Assembly (NCBI GenBank): GCA_937879855.1 | Contig: CALFMO010000022.1 | Span: forward strand, 53,160-117,159 | Source of the DNA: an uncultured Acidobacteriaceae bacterium | GTDB taxonomy: Bacteria > Acidobacteriota > Terriglobia > Terriglobales > Acidobacteriaceae | Reading direction: 5' to 3' | DNA length: 64,000 nt | Shown: piece by piece, positions 50,980 through 58,995 of the stretch | Numbering within the stretch: position 1 is the stretch's first letter | How the letters are laid out: every line of letters begins with the position of its first letter | Position numbers and translations under genes: made by a program | Notes under the pieces: generated by a model | Seen by the model: the letters and a program-made list of their open reading frames with translations, nothing else | The model's database searches: none | What the model was told of the DNA's origin: nothing

Positions 50980-51696
50980 TTACTTTCTGTCTTCTTTTGC
51001 TTCGGCAAGTTTCGCCTTTTGGCCTGCCTCCGACACGGCTCTCAGGAACGCATCCGCGCTACGCGGAGTCGCTGCTTTCCCCGAGAGAATGTTGCGGAAC
51101 ATCATGTGCTTGCCGTAAATGGCGCGAGTGGAGTCGTTGTCCTGTTCCACTACCGCACCCTCCAACGTCAAGCCGGCGAAGACGCCCTTGGAACGTGAGT
51201 AGGTCAGCATTTCAGTATTCATCTTCCAGTCCGTTCCCGCGGACGCATGACGACCAACCGGGCCGGCTGCAACTGATCCTTCGCCGGTGAGTTCGAACTT
51301 GCTCGAAAGTAGGTGCTGGAAACCCTGATCGTTCATGACCAGCATAACCAGGTCGACGCCTTCCAGGCCGATCTGAAATCCAGCGCTGCCCCCGCCAATT
51401 GTGACGAATGCCGGTGCGCTCCAGCCTTCGGCCGTGCGGCAGGTAGCCACGCCACGTCCGTGTTTACCACCAAAGATAAATCCACCTTTGATCAGGTTGG
51501 GTACCACCAGGATGCACTTTGCGTCGCTCAGCACTTCTTCTGGAATACCCTTGTCTGGCGTCGCCATAATGGCGTGAATCACGTCGACTGAGGACTGCAG
51601 CCGTGCCACCGAATCTTCCCGCCCTGATCCTGCCCATGCGTATGTTCCAAACAGGCCCATGACGCTCATCAACAGCAGTGACATTGTTTTCTTCAT
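50980..51696 (-). CDS. SYLF-domain lipid-binding protein (paralog)
   Basis: 238 residues behind AAGGAAA. The signal peptide is MKKTMSLLLMSVMGLFGTYAWA. The SYLF domain runs from VDVIHAIMATPDKGIPEEVLSDAKCILVVPNLIKGGFIFGGKHGRG through GWSAPAFVTIGGGSAGFQIG and MLTYSRSKGVFAGLTLEGAV. It is a clear paralog of the protein at 35881-36570, with the same block order and many identical residues. It is probably periplasmic or outer-membrane associated. A possible regulon dyad (51830-51845) lies 134 bp upstream. Confidence 0.88.
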   Translation of the reverse strand: MKKTMSLLLMSVMGLFGTYAWAGSGREDSVARLQSSVDVIHAIMATPDKGIPEEVLSDAKCILVVPNLIKGGFIFGGKHGRGVATCRTAEGWSAPAFVTIGGGSAGFQIGLEGVDLVMLVMNDQGFQHLLSSKFELTGEGSVAAGPVGRHASAGTDWKMNTEMLTYSRSKGVFAGLTLEGAVVEQDNDSTRAIYGKHMMFRNILSGKAATPRSADAFLRAVSEAGQKAKLAEAKEDRK

Positions 51697-51829
51697 GGAA
51701 TTTTTCCTTTAGGTGCTACGGAACTAAGAGGAGAAAACTTCAGATAGCTGACTTAGCTCAGAGGACCTGAAAGAGAGAGAGGAAGTGCTCGTCTCAAGGG
51801 TCATCATGAGCCCATCACGGCGGAATAAC

Positions 51830-51845
51830 TGATCTGTATTGCTCA
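51830..51845. promoter_or_regulatory. Weak dyad TGATCTGTATTGCTCA (possible site 6)
   Basis: TGATCT-N4-TGCTCA, with the right half identical to sites at 47966 and 53216 but a mismatch in the left half. It lies between the SYLF gene and the small zinc-ribbon gene at 51969. Confidence 0.3.
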
Positions 51846-51968
51846 CTTCGCAGATAGGAATCTGGAGCTTTCGATCGCACCCGGCAACGCAAAGCGAGCA
51901 ATGTTGCACAGAATTGTCGACCTGCGCCGTGGCACTATCGGAGTCGTCACAAAAACGGGGTCTGATCT

Positions 51969-52169
51969 ATGACCGCAATCTCGCATCCGTTGCTCGTCCG
52001 TGTTCGTAGTCTGCGCGCTTTCCTGGCCGCCTCGCTGCGGAGATTGCTGAGAATGGAACCACATGATGGTGATTTCGCTTCCCAGCGAATGTGCCCGTTT
52101 TGCAAACTCATCACGCCACGCCACGAAGCCCGTTGCCTGGAATGCGGCAGGTCATTCAAACCAGCCTAA
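51969..52169 (+). CDS. Small basic zinc-ribbon protein
   Basis: 66 residues: a basic amphipathic N-terminus (VRVRSLRAFLAASLRRLLRM) then CPFCKLITPRHEARCLECGRSF, a two-knuckle zinc ribbon. No signal peptide. The ribosome site is weak, so the start could vary. It converges on the receiver gene at 52191. Function not known. Confidence 0.55.
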   Translation: MTAISHPLLVRVRSLRAFLAASLRRLLRMEPHDGDFASQRMCPFCKLITPRHEARCLECGRSFKPA

Positions 52170-52190
52170 AAGTTGGGAACGGTGCAGAAC

Positions 52191-52802
52191 TTAGGCGCAC
52201 GCTTCTCGTCCATCCTGGCTCGATGGTTCAATGATGTATCGGTTCTTGTTCGGACAGAAGCGGCATGGCACTTCAAGAACTTGTCCAGTCTTCTCCTCGA
52301 TTACGGCCAACTGAAATACTCGCAGGCACTCTTCACAGGTCACCATCACGTAGGGAATCCCTTGCGAGTCGTTCCCATTGCGGGGTACCCAGGCCGGAGC
52401 GAGCTCTCGGCGATGCGCATTGCTGCGAGCAGGAGCAGCATGAATCACCTGCTCGATGGATCGAAACAGGTTCTTAGGCGGGCTGCCTTTGGCGTAGAAG
52501 CCGTCCGCGATAACGCCAACTGGAACAGTATCGTCTGCATACCCGCCGCTCATGGCCAGGGTTAATATTTGCGGAAAACGGCGGCGAACCACAGACAGCA
52601 GCTCGAACCCGGACATACGGGGCATCTCCAGGTCGGAGACGATTACGTCAGGCTCCGTTTTTCTTAGTTGGAGAAGTGCTGCAAAGCCATCTTCGGCAAC
52701 GACCACCTCGTAGCCTGCGGACATCAACAACATTGCGATTGTTTCCCGAACTCCCGGATTATCGTCCACTACCAGAATCTGGCGCTTCGAAGGGGAGGAC
52801 AT
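52191..52802 (-). CDS. Response regulator with C-terminal zinc-ribbon-like domain
   Basis: 203 residues from ATG 52802, two bases after the stop of the preceding receiver gene; GTG 52811 is an alternative. The receiver is complete: ILVVDDNPG, phosphoacceptor Asp57 in VIVSDLEMPRMSG, TLAMSGG and Lys105 in FYAKGSPP. The C-terminal part has two CXXC pairs (Cys156/Cys159 in VTCEECLRVF, Cys180/Cys183 in VPCRFCPNKN) spaced like a zinc ribbon. This output domain is unusual for a response regulator. It is translationally coupled to a pseudo-receiver and may be partnered by the orphan kinase at 46396. Confidence 0.83.
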   Translation of the reverse strand: MSSPSKRQILVVDDNPGVRETIAMLLMSAGYEVVVAEDGFAALLQLRKTEPDVIVSDLEMPRMSGFELLSVVRRRFPQILTLAMSGGYADDTVPVGVIADGFYAKGSPPKNLFRSIEQVIHAAPARSNAHRRELAPAWVPRNGNDSQGIPYVMVTCEECLRVFQLAVIEEKTGQVLEVPCRFCPNKNRYIIEPSSQDGREACA

Positions 52803-52804
52803 AG

Positions 52805-53179
52805 TTAACACCGGAATGAGCCGGAATCAGGTTTGGTGGTCAGCAGGAAATGGACCGCAGCCCACAGGAAGTGCGCTCCATCGGATTTGGCCACCAGGGT
52901 ATCCACGGACTTCAAAGCTTTCTGGGGCAATTCCTGCGGGTCAGCCACCATTACGATGGGAACATGCGGCCTCACACGCCGGATTTCGTCCACCACCTCG
53001 GCACCGCCCAACGCTCTGATTGAGTATTCGAGAACGACTGCATCCACCCGGCCTGACAACAAGAGCCGCAGCCCATCGCTTCCGTTGGTTGCAGTAACGA
53101 GCTCGTATCCTTTTTCGCGCAAGAGCCGCAATTCGTCTGGATCGCGATGTATGCACAAAACTGTGTTGGTCGTAGCCAT
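52805..53179 (-). CDS. Stand-alone receiver-like protein lacking the phosphoacceptor aspartate
   Basis: 124 residues with the receiver fold: VLCIHRDPDELRLLREKGYELVTA, AVVLEYSIRALGGAEVVDEIRRVRPHVPIVMV and VAKSDGAHFLWAAVHFLL. The position of the phosphorylated Asp is Glu51 in VVLEYS, and the first acidic pair is reduced (HRDPD). It is therefore probably not phosphorylated and may mimic the active state. It sits in an operon with the zinc-ribbon receiver, and a TGTTCAATAGTGCTCA dyad lies 37 bp upstream. Confidence 0.8.
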   Translation of the reverse strand: MATTNTVLCIHRDPDELRLLREKGYELVTATNGSDGLRLLLSGRVDAVVLEYSIRALGGAEVVDEIRRVRPHVPIVMVADPQELPQKALKSVDTLVAKSDGAHFLWAAVHFLLTTKPDSGSFRC

Positions 53180-53215
53180 ACCTATGTAGGTATAGGAGAA
53201 ATTCGCTTTCTAGTC

Positions 53216-53231
53216 TGTTCAATAGTGCTCA
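53216..53231. promoter_or_regulatory. Dyad TGTTCAATAGTGCTCA (site 3)
   Basis: TGTTCA-N4-TGCTCA, 37 bp upstream of the minus-strand receiver operon and about 100 bp upstream of the plus-strand gene at 53330. The left ten bases are identical to site 1. Confidence 0.6.
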
Positions 53232-53329
53232 GGACTAAAGACGTACTGGAAATGAGCAATTGTGACCTTACAGTTAGGCAGTGACCGCCTACTCTATCCT
53301 TCACAGCGTCTTTCCTCAGTCGGGTGCCA

Positions 53330-53614
53330 ATGAAAAAACACTATCTCCACCTCTCGGTTTATCGATGTGACAAGTGTCAGGGGCCGGTCGTTAAAGGCTC
53401 GCTTGCCGTGCGCGAAAACGAAATATCAAAAGAGACTGAGAAGCAAGAGATCGGAGCGATCTGCCTCTCGTGTGGCCACCGGCAAAACTCAGCGACGGGG
53501 CTGGTGCGTATCCGTCATTTGCCACCGATGGATTGGCCTCCAGCGGATTCAATCCTCGCTTCTCACCTGACCACTGCTTTCGTGGAAGCACTCCATCGCG
53601 CCGATCTTCATTGA
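53330..53614 (+). CDS. Zinc-ribbon protein of unknown function
   Basis: 94 residues from ATG 53330 (GTG 53324 possible). CDKCQGPVV near residue 15 and CLSCGHRQ about 30 residues later give a zinc ribbon; between them lies a charged helix (SLAVRENEISKETEKQEIG). The C-terminal half is not recognised. It shares the intergenic dyad at 53216 with the divergent receiver operon and is followed 11 bp later by another small gene. Confidence 0.65.
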   Translation: MKKHYLHLSVYRCDKCQGPVVKGSLAVRENEISKETEKQEIGAICLSCGHRQNSATGLVRIRHLPPMDWPPADSILASHLTTAFVEALHRADLH

Positions 53615-53625
53615 GAGGAAGACCA

Positions 53626-53883
53626 ATGACTGAGAATCCCAGCACCACGTTGCATGGAACTGTCGAAAAGATCATCGCGTCTCGCGTGTCCAGCGAAGCT
53701 GAAAAAGCGCAGATATCCATCGACGGAGCCGACGACCTTTACAAGCAACTCCGTATCGAAAACACGCTAACTGATGAAGGCGGCAACGAGGTCCGTTTGA
53801 AGCGGGGAGCCACCGTGGAGATCACAGTCAAGGCAGAGGCGCAGGCGGTATCCACGAGAAACGACGGGCTTCCAGAACTGTAG
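53626..53883 (+). CDS. Small conserved-looking protein of unknown function
   Basis: 85 residues from ATG 53626 behind GAGAGGAAG. It looks like a compact beta-rich domain: TTLHGTVEKIIASRVSSEAEKAQISIDGADDLYKQLRIENTL, then VRLKRGATVEITVKAEA. The pattern of charged strands suggests a small ligand- or RNA-binding barrel. I do not recognise a named family. It is probably co-transcribed with the zinc-ribbon gene just upstream. Confidence 0.65.
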   Translation: MTENPSTTLHGTVEKIIASRVSSEAEKAQISIDGADDLYKQLRIENTLTDEGGNEVRLKRGATVEITVKAEAQAVSTRNDGLPEL

Positions 53884-53926
53884 GATGGGACTTTGATCCT
53901 CACGGAAGCTTGAGTCTTCACAGGCT

Positions 53927-54661
53927 CTAGTCGTGGAGAACGACATTGAGCAGCGAGCTATGAACCTGCAGGGCGCCCTCTGTACCGCCCGCGTAGTGAA
54001 TGAAGCCCAGCTTTCTGAATCGGTTCATGAAGAAGCTCACCCGCGAACGGGTCGTTCCAACCATCTCGGCCAGTGTCTCCTGGCTGATCTTAGGGACCAC
54101 GGTCTCTGGAATGCCTTCCTTGCCAAAATGAGCGAGCAATAGAAGGACGCGGGCCAGGCGTTTCTCACTGGAATTGAACAGTTGATCGACCAGATCCTCT
54201 TCGTAACGGATATTCCGCGCCAGCAAATAGGCCACGAACATTTCAGAAAGCGCGGGCTCGCGATGAAGCGCATCCATCATCGTCTTTTTCTCCACACGCA
54301 GGATTTCGCAATCTGTCATGGCCGCCGCGGAGCCCATCCGTAACAGCTGGCCCGCCAGCGAACCTTCCCCAAAGAAGTTCCCCTCATTGACTATTGCGAT
54401 GGTTGCTTCCTTGCCGATCTTCGAAACAACCGTGAGCCTCACTTTGCCTTTTTGCACAAAGAAGACTGCGTTTGCCTCGTCCCCTTGCGCAAATATCGTT
54501 TGCCTTTTCGGTACTACAAGAATCTTCCTGCCGTCACCGATGGTCGCGAGGAAAGTATCTGGGTCGAATGAACCATTTTTCTTGGTAGCTAGCGTAGGGT
54601 GCCTCACCTTCAGGTGCCCGCACAGGACGAGTGGATTCACTCCAAATCGTGCCCACCTCAT
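53927..54661 (-). CDS. CRP/FNR-family regulator B
   Basis: 244 residues; the start may be later, since the first 25 residues (MRWARFGVNPLVLC) precede the family's usual beginning. The beta-roll (ILVVPKRQTIFAQGDEANAVFFVQKGKVRLTVV) and dimer helix are followed by the winged helix (VPKISQETLAEMVGTTRSRVSFFMNRFRKLGFIHY). It is a paralog of regulator A (47246) and of the fragment at 45813, with the same recognition helix. A TGTTCAGTTTTGACCA dyad lies 42 bp upstream. Effector unknown; there is no N-terminal cysteine cluster. Confidence 0.88.
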   Translation of the reverse strand: MRWARFGVNPLVLCGHLKVRHPTLATKKNGSFDPDTFLATIGDGRKILVVPKRQTIFAQGDEANAVFFVQKGKVRLTVVSKIGKEATIAIVNEGNFFGEGSLAGQLLRMGSAAAMTDCEILRVEKKTMMDALHREPALSEMFVAYLLARNIRYEEDLVDQLFNSSEKRLARVLLLLAHFGKEGIPETVVPKISQETLAEMVGTTRSRVSFFMNRFRKLGFIHYAGGTEGALQVHSSLLNVVLHD

Positions 54662-54702
54662 GCGAACTGTACTCTAACGTACGCCAACGCCTGCAGCAAG
54701 AC

Positions 54703-54718
54703 TGTTCAGTTTTGACCA
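54703..54718. promoter_or_regulatory. Dyad TGTTCAGTTTTGACCA (site 4)
   Basis: TGTTCA-N4-TGACCA with the same half-sites as site 1 but a different spacer. It lies 42 bp upstream of regulator B and 62 bp upstream of the divergent gene at 54781. Confidence 0.55.
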
Positions 54719-54780
54719 GTCTTACTTTCCCCATTGTCTCACCATGGGGATAGCTAAATCGACACACATGAGAGGTAGCT

Positions 54781-55209
54781 ATGGCACAGACTGTTCAAGT
54801 TGGCACGATTCTAATGAAGGAGTGGCCCGGGATGACGACACTTGGGCTAGAGAGCGAGCCATGTTCTGCCGGATGGACCCTGCTCAAGGTTCTGGATGGT
54901 TTCACGCTTGATCGCAAGATCCACGCTGCCGGATGGAATTTCTTTTTCATGGCGACGGAAGTCAAGGTTATGTTCCTGGGCTCACTCGGAGCGGCGAAGA
55001 TCCAGAACGCGTTGAGACGGATTCTAAAGAAGGTGAAGGAACAACACTTCAACGGCCTTGAAGTAACTGAGATCGTTTCCCGGCGCTTCCTCGGCGTGCC
55101 CTACGTGACCATTTCCGCGCATTCTCGGCACATGCAACGGAGTTGCTACCTCGATAGCGCGGAAGTAAGGCAAACGAACCAGCGCAATGAGGAGTGGGCG
55201 ACCGGCTGA
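54781..55209 (+). CDS. Protein of unknown function, divergent from regulator B
   Basis: 142 residues behind GAGAGGTAG. A soluble, mixed alpha/beta protein with no signal peptide: WTLLKVLDGFTLDRKIHAAGWNFFFMATEVKVMFLG, then AAKIQNALRRILKKVKEQHFNGLEVTEIVSRRFLGVPYVTISAHSRHMQ. Not a family I can name. It shares an intergenic region and the dyad at 54703 with regulator B, so it is a likely target of it. Confidence 0.7.
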   Translation: MAQTVQVGTILMKEWPGMTTLGLESEPCSAGWTLLKVLDGFTLDRKIHAAGWNFFFMATEVKVMFLGSLGAAKIQNALRRILKKVKEQHFNGLEVTEIVSRRFLGVPYVTISAHSRHMQRSCYLDSAEVRQTNQRNEEWATG

Positions 55210-55285
55210 GTGCGGCTGGATGGCTGGATGGTCGAAGAGTCGCGATTCTTCAGCGTCGACCCTTCGCCCGCGACGGCGCATACGG

Positions 55286-55426
55286 CTACCTTTCGAAACC
55301 GTCTAAGCGCCGGTCTCGGTGAGGGTCGGTGCGGGGTAGACCAGTGCTAAGCTCGCATTTTTCGCCGGGTTTCGCGCCGCACGTGGGGCAACGCACCGCC
55401 AAGGCTAGTTTCTGTTTGGCTTTCAT
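55286..55426 (-). CDS. 46-residue zinc-finger protein
   Basis: ATG 55426 opens MKAKQKLALAVRCPTCGAKP, followed by GEKCELSTGLPRTDPHRDRR and a TAG at 55286. The RCPTCGAKPGEKC core and the PHRDRR end give three cysteines and a histidine in the right order for one zinc site; the pattern recalls small stand-alone zinc-binding proteins common in soil bacteria. A dyad of the proposed regulon lies 34 bp upstream. There is no obvious strong ribosome site. Confidence 0.55.
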   Translation of the reverse strand: MKAKQKLALAVRCPTCGAKPGEKCELSTGLPRTDPHRDRRLDGFER

Positions 55427-55459
55427 GGCTACACAATGCACCATTGCTTGCCAACAAGA

Positions 55460-55475
55460 TGGTCAATAGTGATCA
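55460..55475. promoter_or_regulatory. Dyad TGGTCAATAGTGATCA (site 5)
   Basis: TGGTCA-ATAG-TGATCA. It lies 34 bp upstream of the small zinc-finger gene (minus strand) and 126 bp upstream of the glycosyltransferase operon (plus strand). TCAATAGTG is identical to sites 1 and 3. Confidence 0.6.
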
Positions 55476-55600
55476 GTCTGCAACCTCACCTTTGTTGAAT
55501 ACTGACAAGAGGCAAATTCCAAACCAGCGCTGGTGATGCTGTCGGGTCCATCTCCCAATTGGGCCTTGCGGCACCGGTGTTTATCGAAGTCAGGGACAGA

Positions 55601-57994
55601 ATGTCGGTAACAAATACAGTGCTACCCAAGCCTCTCCTGAAAGTCGTCCGCCCCCGGCCCTTGGTGCAAGGGGCAGCGCCTCGGTTGCAATCGAAGCCAT
55701 CCCTCCCCAGTCGGATCGCGGTGATCGGGAATTATCTTCCGCGACATTGTGGAATCGCCACTTTCACTACCGACCTGTGTAGCGCCATTTCTGCAGAATA
55801 CGGGAGTGCTCGATTGCTGGCGCTCCCGGTCAACGACACCGAAGAAGGCTACGACTATCCCGCACGGGTGAGATGGTCGCTCGCCCAGGACGATGTGAGG
55901 TCGTATCAGGATGCGGCCGAATTCCTGAACTTTAACAACATCGACATGGTGTGTCTGCAACACGAATATGGAATCTTCGGAGGTCCAGCCGGAAGTCATA
56001 TTTTGCATCTACTGCGCGGGTTGAAGATGCCCGTGGTGACAACGCTGCATACCGTTCTGCGCGAGCCAGACGCCAATCAACTGATGGTCATGGAAGAAAT
56101 CGCGGAATTGTCTGACCGCCTCATTGTCATGAGCCAGCTGTCATCCCAGTTCTTGCAGGAAATCTTCAAAGTGCCCGGCAGCAAAATCGACATGGTGCCG
56201 CATGGAGTTCCAGACCTGCCATTCCTGGATCCCAATTTTTATAAAGACCGGTTCGGCGTGGAAGGCAAGGCGGTACTCCTCACGTTCGGCCTGCTCTCAC
56301 CAAACAAGGGAATCGAAAATGTAATTCGCGCGCTGCCGCAGATACTTTCTAAACATAAGAATGCCGCTTATATCGTCGCGGGTGCGACGCATCCTCACGT
56401 CCTGCGTCGCGAGGGAGACAAGTATCGAGCCAGCTTGCAAGCTCTGGCGAAGGAAATGGGAGTGGAATCGCAAGTCAGCTTCCACAACCGCTTCGTCAGT
56501 CCTGAGGAGATGCTCGAGTTCATTGGCGCCGCCGATATTTACATCACGCCGTACCGCCATGAGGCGCAGGTAGTGTCCGGAACTCTTGCCTATGCCTTAG
56601 GCGCGGGTAAGGCGATCATCTCGACCCCATATTGGCACGCGATCGAGTTGCTGGATGACCGCAGAGGAGCGCTGGTTCCATTCCAAAATCCCGACGCGAT
56701 CGCACAAAAAACAATTGAACTTCTGGACACTCCCGCGATTCGTCACGGCATGCGCAAACGCGCATATTTGTTCGCCCGGGAGATGGTCTGGAAACGAGTG
56801 GCGCAAGGTTACATGGAAAGTTTCGCACGGGTGCGCAGCGATCGCATGGAAAGTCCCAAGGTGCAGTTCTCGGCCCGCAGGACTGATAAATCACTGGATC
56901 AACTGCCTGAGTTGAAGCTGAATCACTTGAACGCGATGACGGACGACACAGGAATGCTGCAGCACTCAATCTTTACGATCCCGAACCGCAGAGAGGGATA
57001 CACCACAGACGATAACGCCCGCGCCCTTATTTTTTCGGTGCAGCTTGAGCATCTCGAAAAAGATCAAGCGCAGAGGGATCAGATTGGGACATCCGATTCC
57101 GCCGCGTCAAATTCCGCGGGCCTCTATCTGTCATTCCTGGAGCATGCCTTCAATCCTGCGAAAGGCAGATTCAAGAACTTTCTCCGTTACGATCGCCGGT
57201 GGAACGAATCGGCGGGCTCCGAAGACGCTCATGGGCGTGCGCTATGGGGGCTAGGGACAGTGTTGGGCCGATCCCGGGATCAGGGATTGAGGGGTGCCGC
57301 CGGGCGCCTGTTCGAGTTTTCTCTTCCCGCGGTGCTGGAATTCAGCAGTCCGCGTGCCTGGGCCTATACCCTGCTGGGAGTTCAGGAATACCTCGATTCG
57401 TATCCCGGAGATCGCGATGCACAGAAAGTGAGATTCGCCCTCAGTCACCGGCTGCTTGAGATGTATCAGTCGATCCGCACTCCTCAGTGGAAATGGTTCG
57501 AGAACGTTCTGGCATATGGAAACGCGAGACTGCCTCAAGCCATGCTCCTCGTGGGCTCAGCATGTTCGGATGATCGTATGGTTTCCGCTGGCTTGGAATC
57601 GCTGGATTGGCTGTCTGAAACGCAACGTTGCGAAATCAATTCCCACTTTGTGCCGATCGGTTCGCAAGGCTTCTACCGCCAGGGAGGTGAGAGGGCTCGT
57701 TTCGATCAGCAACCGCTCGAAGCCGCCGGCGCAGTCTCTGCTTCTCTGCAAGCCTACCGCGTAACTGGCGACAGCCGCTGGCGCAACGAAGCTTGGTCGG
57801 CTTTCAACTGGTTCCTCGGCGACAACGACCTGCAACTTCCTCTTTATGACTCTGTCACCGGCGGCTGCCGGGACGGCCTGCATCCCGACCGTGCTAATGA
57901 AAACCAGGGAGCCGAATCAACGCTGTCGTTCTTAATGGCGCTCCTCGAAATGCGTTCTCTAGCAGAACCTCGTCAATTGGATATTCCGTCATGA
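55601..57994 (+). CDS. GT4 glycosyltransferase fused to an alpha/alpha-barrel domain
   Basis: 797 residues from ATG 55601 (AGGGACAG upstream). The N-terminal half is a GT-B, GT4-type transferase: RHCGIATFTTDLCSAI, VCLQHEYGIFGGPAGSHIL, VVTTLHTVL, VPHGVPDLPFL, LLTFGLLSPNKGIENVIRALP and ADIYITPYRHEAQVVSGTLAYALGAG. From about 440 a helical domain follows (LNHLNAMTDDTGMLQHSIFTIPNRREGYTTDDNARALI, then QGFYRQGGERARFDQQPLEAAG) that resembles six-hairpin glycosidase or N-acylglucosamine-epimerase-like barrels. It overlaps the GH130 gene by four bases. It probably makes or remodels a mannose-type glycan. Confidence 0.85.
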   Translation: MSVTNTVLPKPLLKVVRPRPLVQGAAPRLQSKPSLPSRIAVIGNYLPRHCGIATFTTDLCSAISAEYGSARLLALPVNDTEEGYDYPARVRWSLAQDDVRSYQDAAEFLNFNNIDMVCLQHEYGIFGGPAGSHILHLLRGLKMPVVTTLHTVLREPDANQLMVMEEIAELSDRLIVMSQLSSQFLQEIFKVPGSKIDMVPHGVPDLPFLDPNFYKDRFGVEGKAVLLTFGLLSPNKGIENVIRALPQILSKHKNAAYIVAGATHPHVLRREGDKYRASLQALAKEMGVESQVSFHNRFVSPEEMLEFIGAADIYITPYRHEAQVVSGTLAYALGAGKAIISTPYWHAIELLDDRRGALVPFQNPDAIAQKTIELLDTPAIRHGMRKRAYLFAREMVWKRVAQGYMESFARVRSDRMESPKVQFSARRTDKSLDQLPELKLNHLNAMTDDTGMLQHSIFTIPNRREGYTTDDNARALIFSVQLEHLEKDQAQRDQIGTSDSAASNSAGLYLSFLEHAFNPAKGRFKNFLRYDRRWNESAGSEDAHGRALWGLGTVLGRSRDQGLRGAAGRLFEFSLPAVLEFSSPRAWAYTLLGVQEYLDSYPGDRDAQKVRFALSHRLLEMYQSIRTPQWKWFENVLAYGNARLPQAMLLVGSACSDDRMVSAGLESLDWLSETQRCEINSHFVPIGSQGFYRQGGERARFDQQPLEAAGAVSASLQAYRVTGDSRWRNEAWSAFNWFLGDNDLQLPLYDSVTGGCRDGLHPDRANENQGAESTLSFLMALLEMRSLAEPRQLDIPS

Positions 57995-58995
57995 CCATGC
58001 CCGCAGAAAAATCTATGAGCCTGTTGAGCACTCGCATCGAGCCACTTCTTCTTCGCCATCCCACTAACCCGATCCTGACGAGTAAGGATTGGCCATACCC
58101 TATCAATAGCGTGTTCAATGCGGGCGCCACGCTACTTGCGGATGGCACGACCCTACTGCTTTGCCGAGTGGAAGATCGCCGCGGCTTGTCCCATCTTTGC
58201 GCCGCTCGTTCTCGAAATGGCGTCGACGGATGGCAAATCGACGCCGAACCGACCTTGATGCCCAGCCCCAAGGATCATCCGGAAGAAATCTGGGGCATTG
58301 AAGACCCTCGCATCACGTTCGTTCCCGAACTGCAGCAATACGTCATCACCTACACTTCCTATTCCCGCGGGGGTCCGGGCGTGTCTCTGGCTCTGACCAA
58401 AGAATTCCGCACCTTCGAACGATATGGCGTAATCATGCCGCCAGATGACAAGGATTCCGCACTTCTGCCTCGGAGAATCGACGGCTGTTGGGCGCTGATT
58501 CATCGTCCCATGACGACTCTTGGATCGCACATGTGGATTTCTTACTCTCCCGACCTGCGCTATTGGGGCAGGCACCGGCTCATGCTGGAAGCGCGCCGCG
58601 GCGCCTGGTGGGACGCAAACAAAATCGGGTTGTCTCCTCCACCCATCGAGACTTCCAGAGGATGGCTAGTGTTCTACCACGGAGTGCGCCACACGCCTTC
58701 AGGTTGTCTGTATCGATTGGGTTTGGCTCTGTTCGAACTCGAAAATCCAGAGAAGTGCCTGCTGCGAGGAGACTCGTGGATCTTCGGGCCAGAAGCGGAA
58801 TACGAGCGCCATGGCGACGTGGACGACGTTGTTTTCCCCTGTGGATACACGATGGACGCCGATGGCGATACGCTAAACATTTATTACGGGGCGGCGGATT
58901 GCTCCATTGCCCTGGCTCGGGCCAGCGTGCGATCGCTACTCGATTGGCTCGATGCCAATGGAAGTTGCGAACGCCGCCAGCGAGCGCAGGATTGA
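57991..58995 (+). CDS. GH130-family glycoside phosphorylase-like protein
   Basis: 334 residues, start overlapping the previous stop (ATGA). The five-blade propeller of GH130 is recognisable: NPILTSKDWPYPINSVFNAGATLLADGTTLLLCRVED, WGIEDPRITFVPELQQYVITYTSYS with the catalytic Asp, LPRRIDGCWALIHRP, GWLVFYHGVRHTP and VDDVVFPCGYTMDADGDTLNIYYGAAD. GH130 enzymes phosphorolyse beta-mannosides. Coupling to a GT4 protein suggests a mannan or mannosyl-glucose pathway. It ends the operon. Confidence 0.9.
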   Translation: MTMPAEKSMSLLSTRIEPLLLRHPTNPILTSKDWPYPINSVFNAGATLLADGTTLLLCRVEDRRGLSHLCAARSRNGVDGWQIDAEPTLMPSPKDHPEEIWGIEDPRITFVPELQQYVITYTSYSRGGPGVSLALTKEFRTFERYGVIMPPDDKDSALLPRRIDGCWALIHRPMTTLGSHMWISYSPDLRYWGRHRLMLEARRGAWWDANKIGLSPPPIETSRGWLVFYHGVRHTPSGCLYRLGLALFELENPEKCLLRGDSWIFGPEAEYERHGDVDDVVFPCGYTMDADGDTLNIYYGAADCSIALARASVRSLLDWLDANGSCERRQRAQD

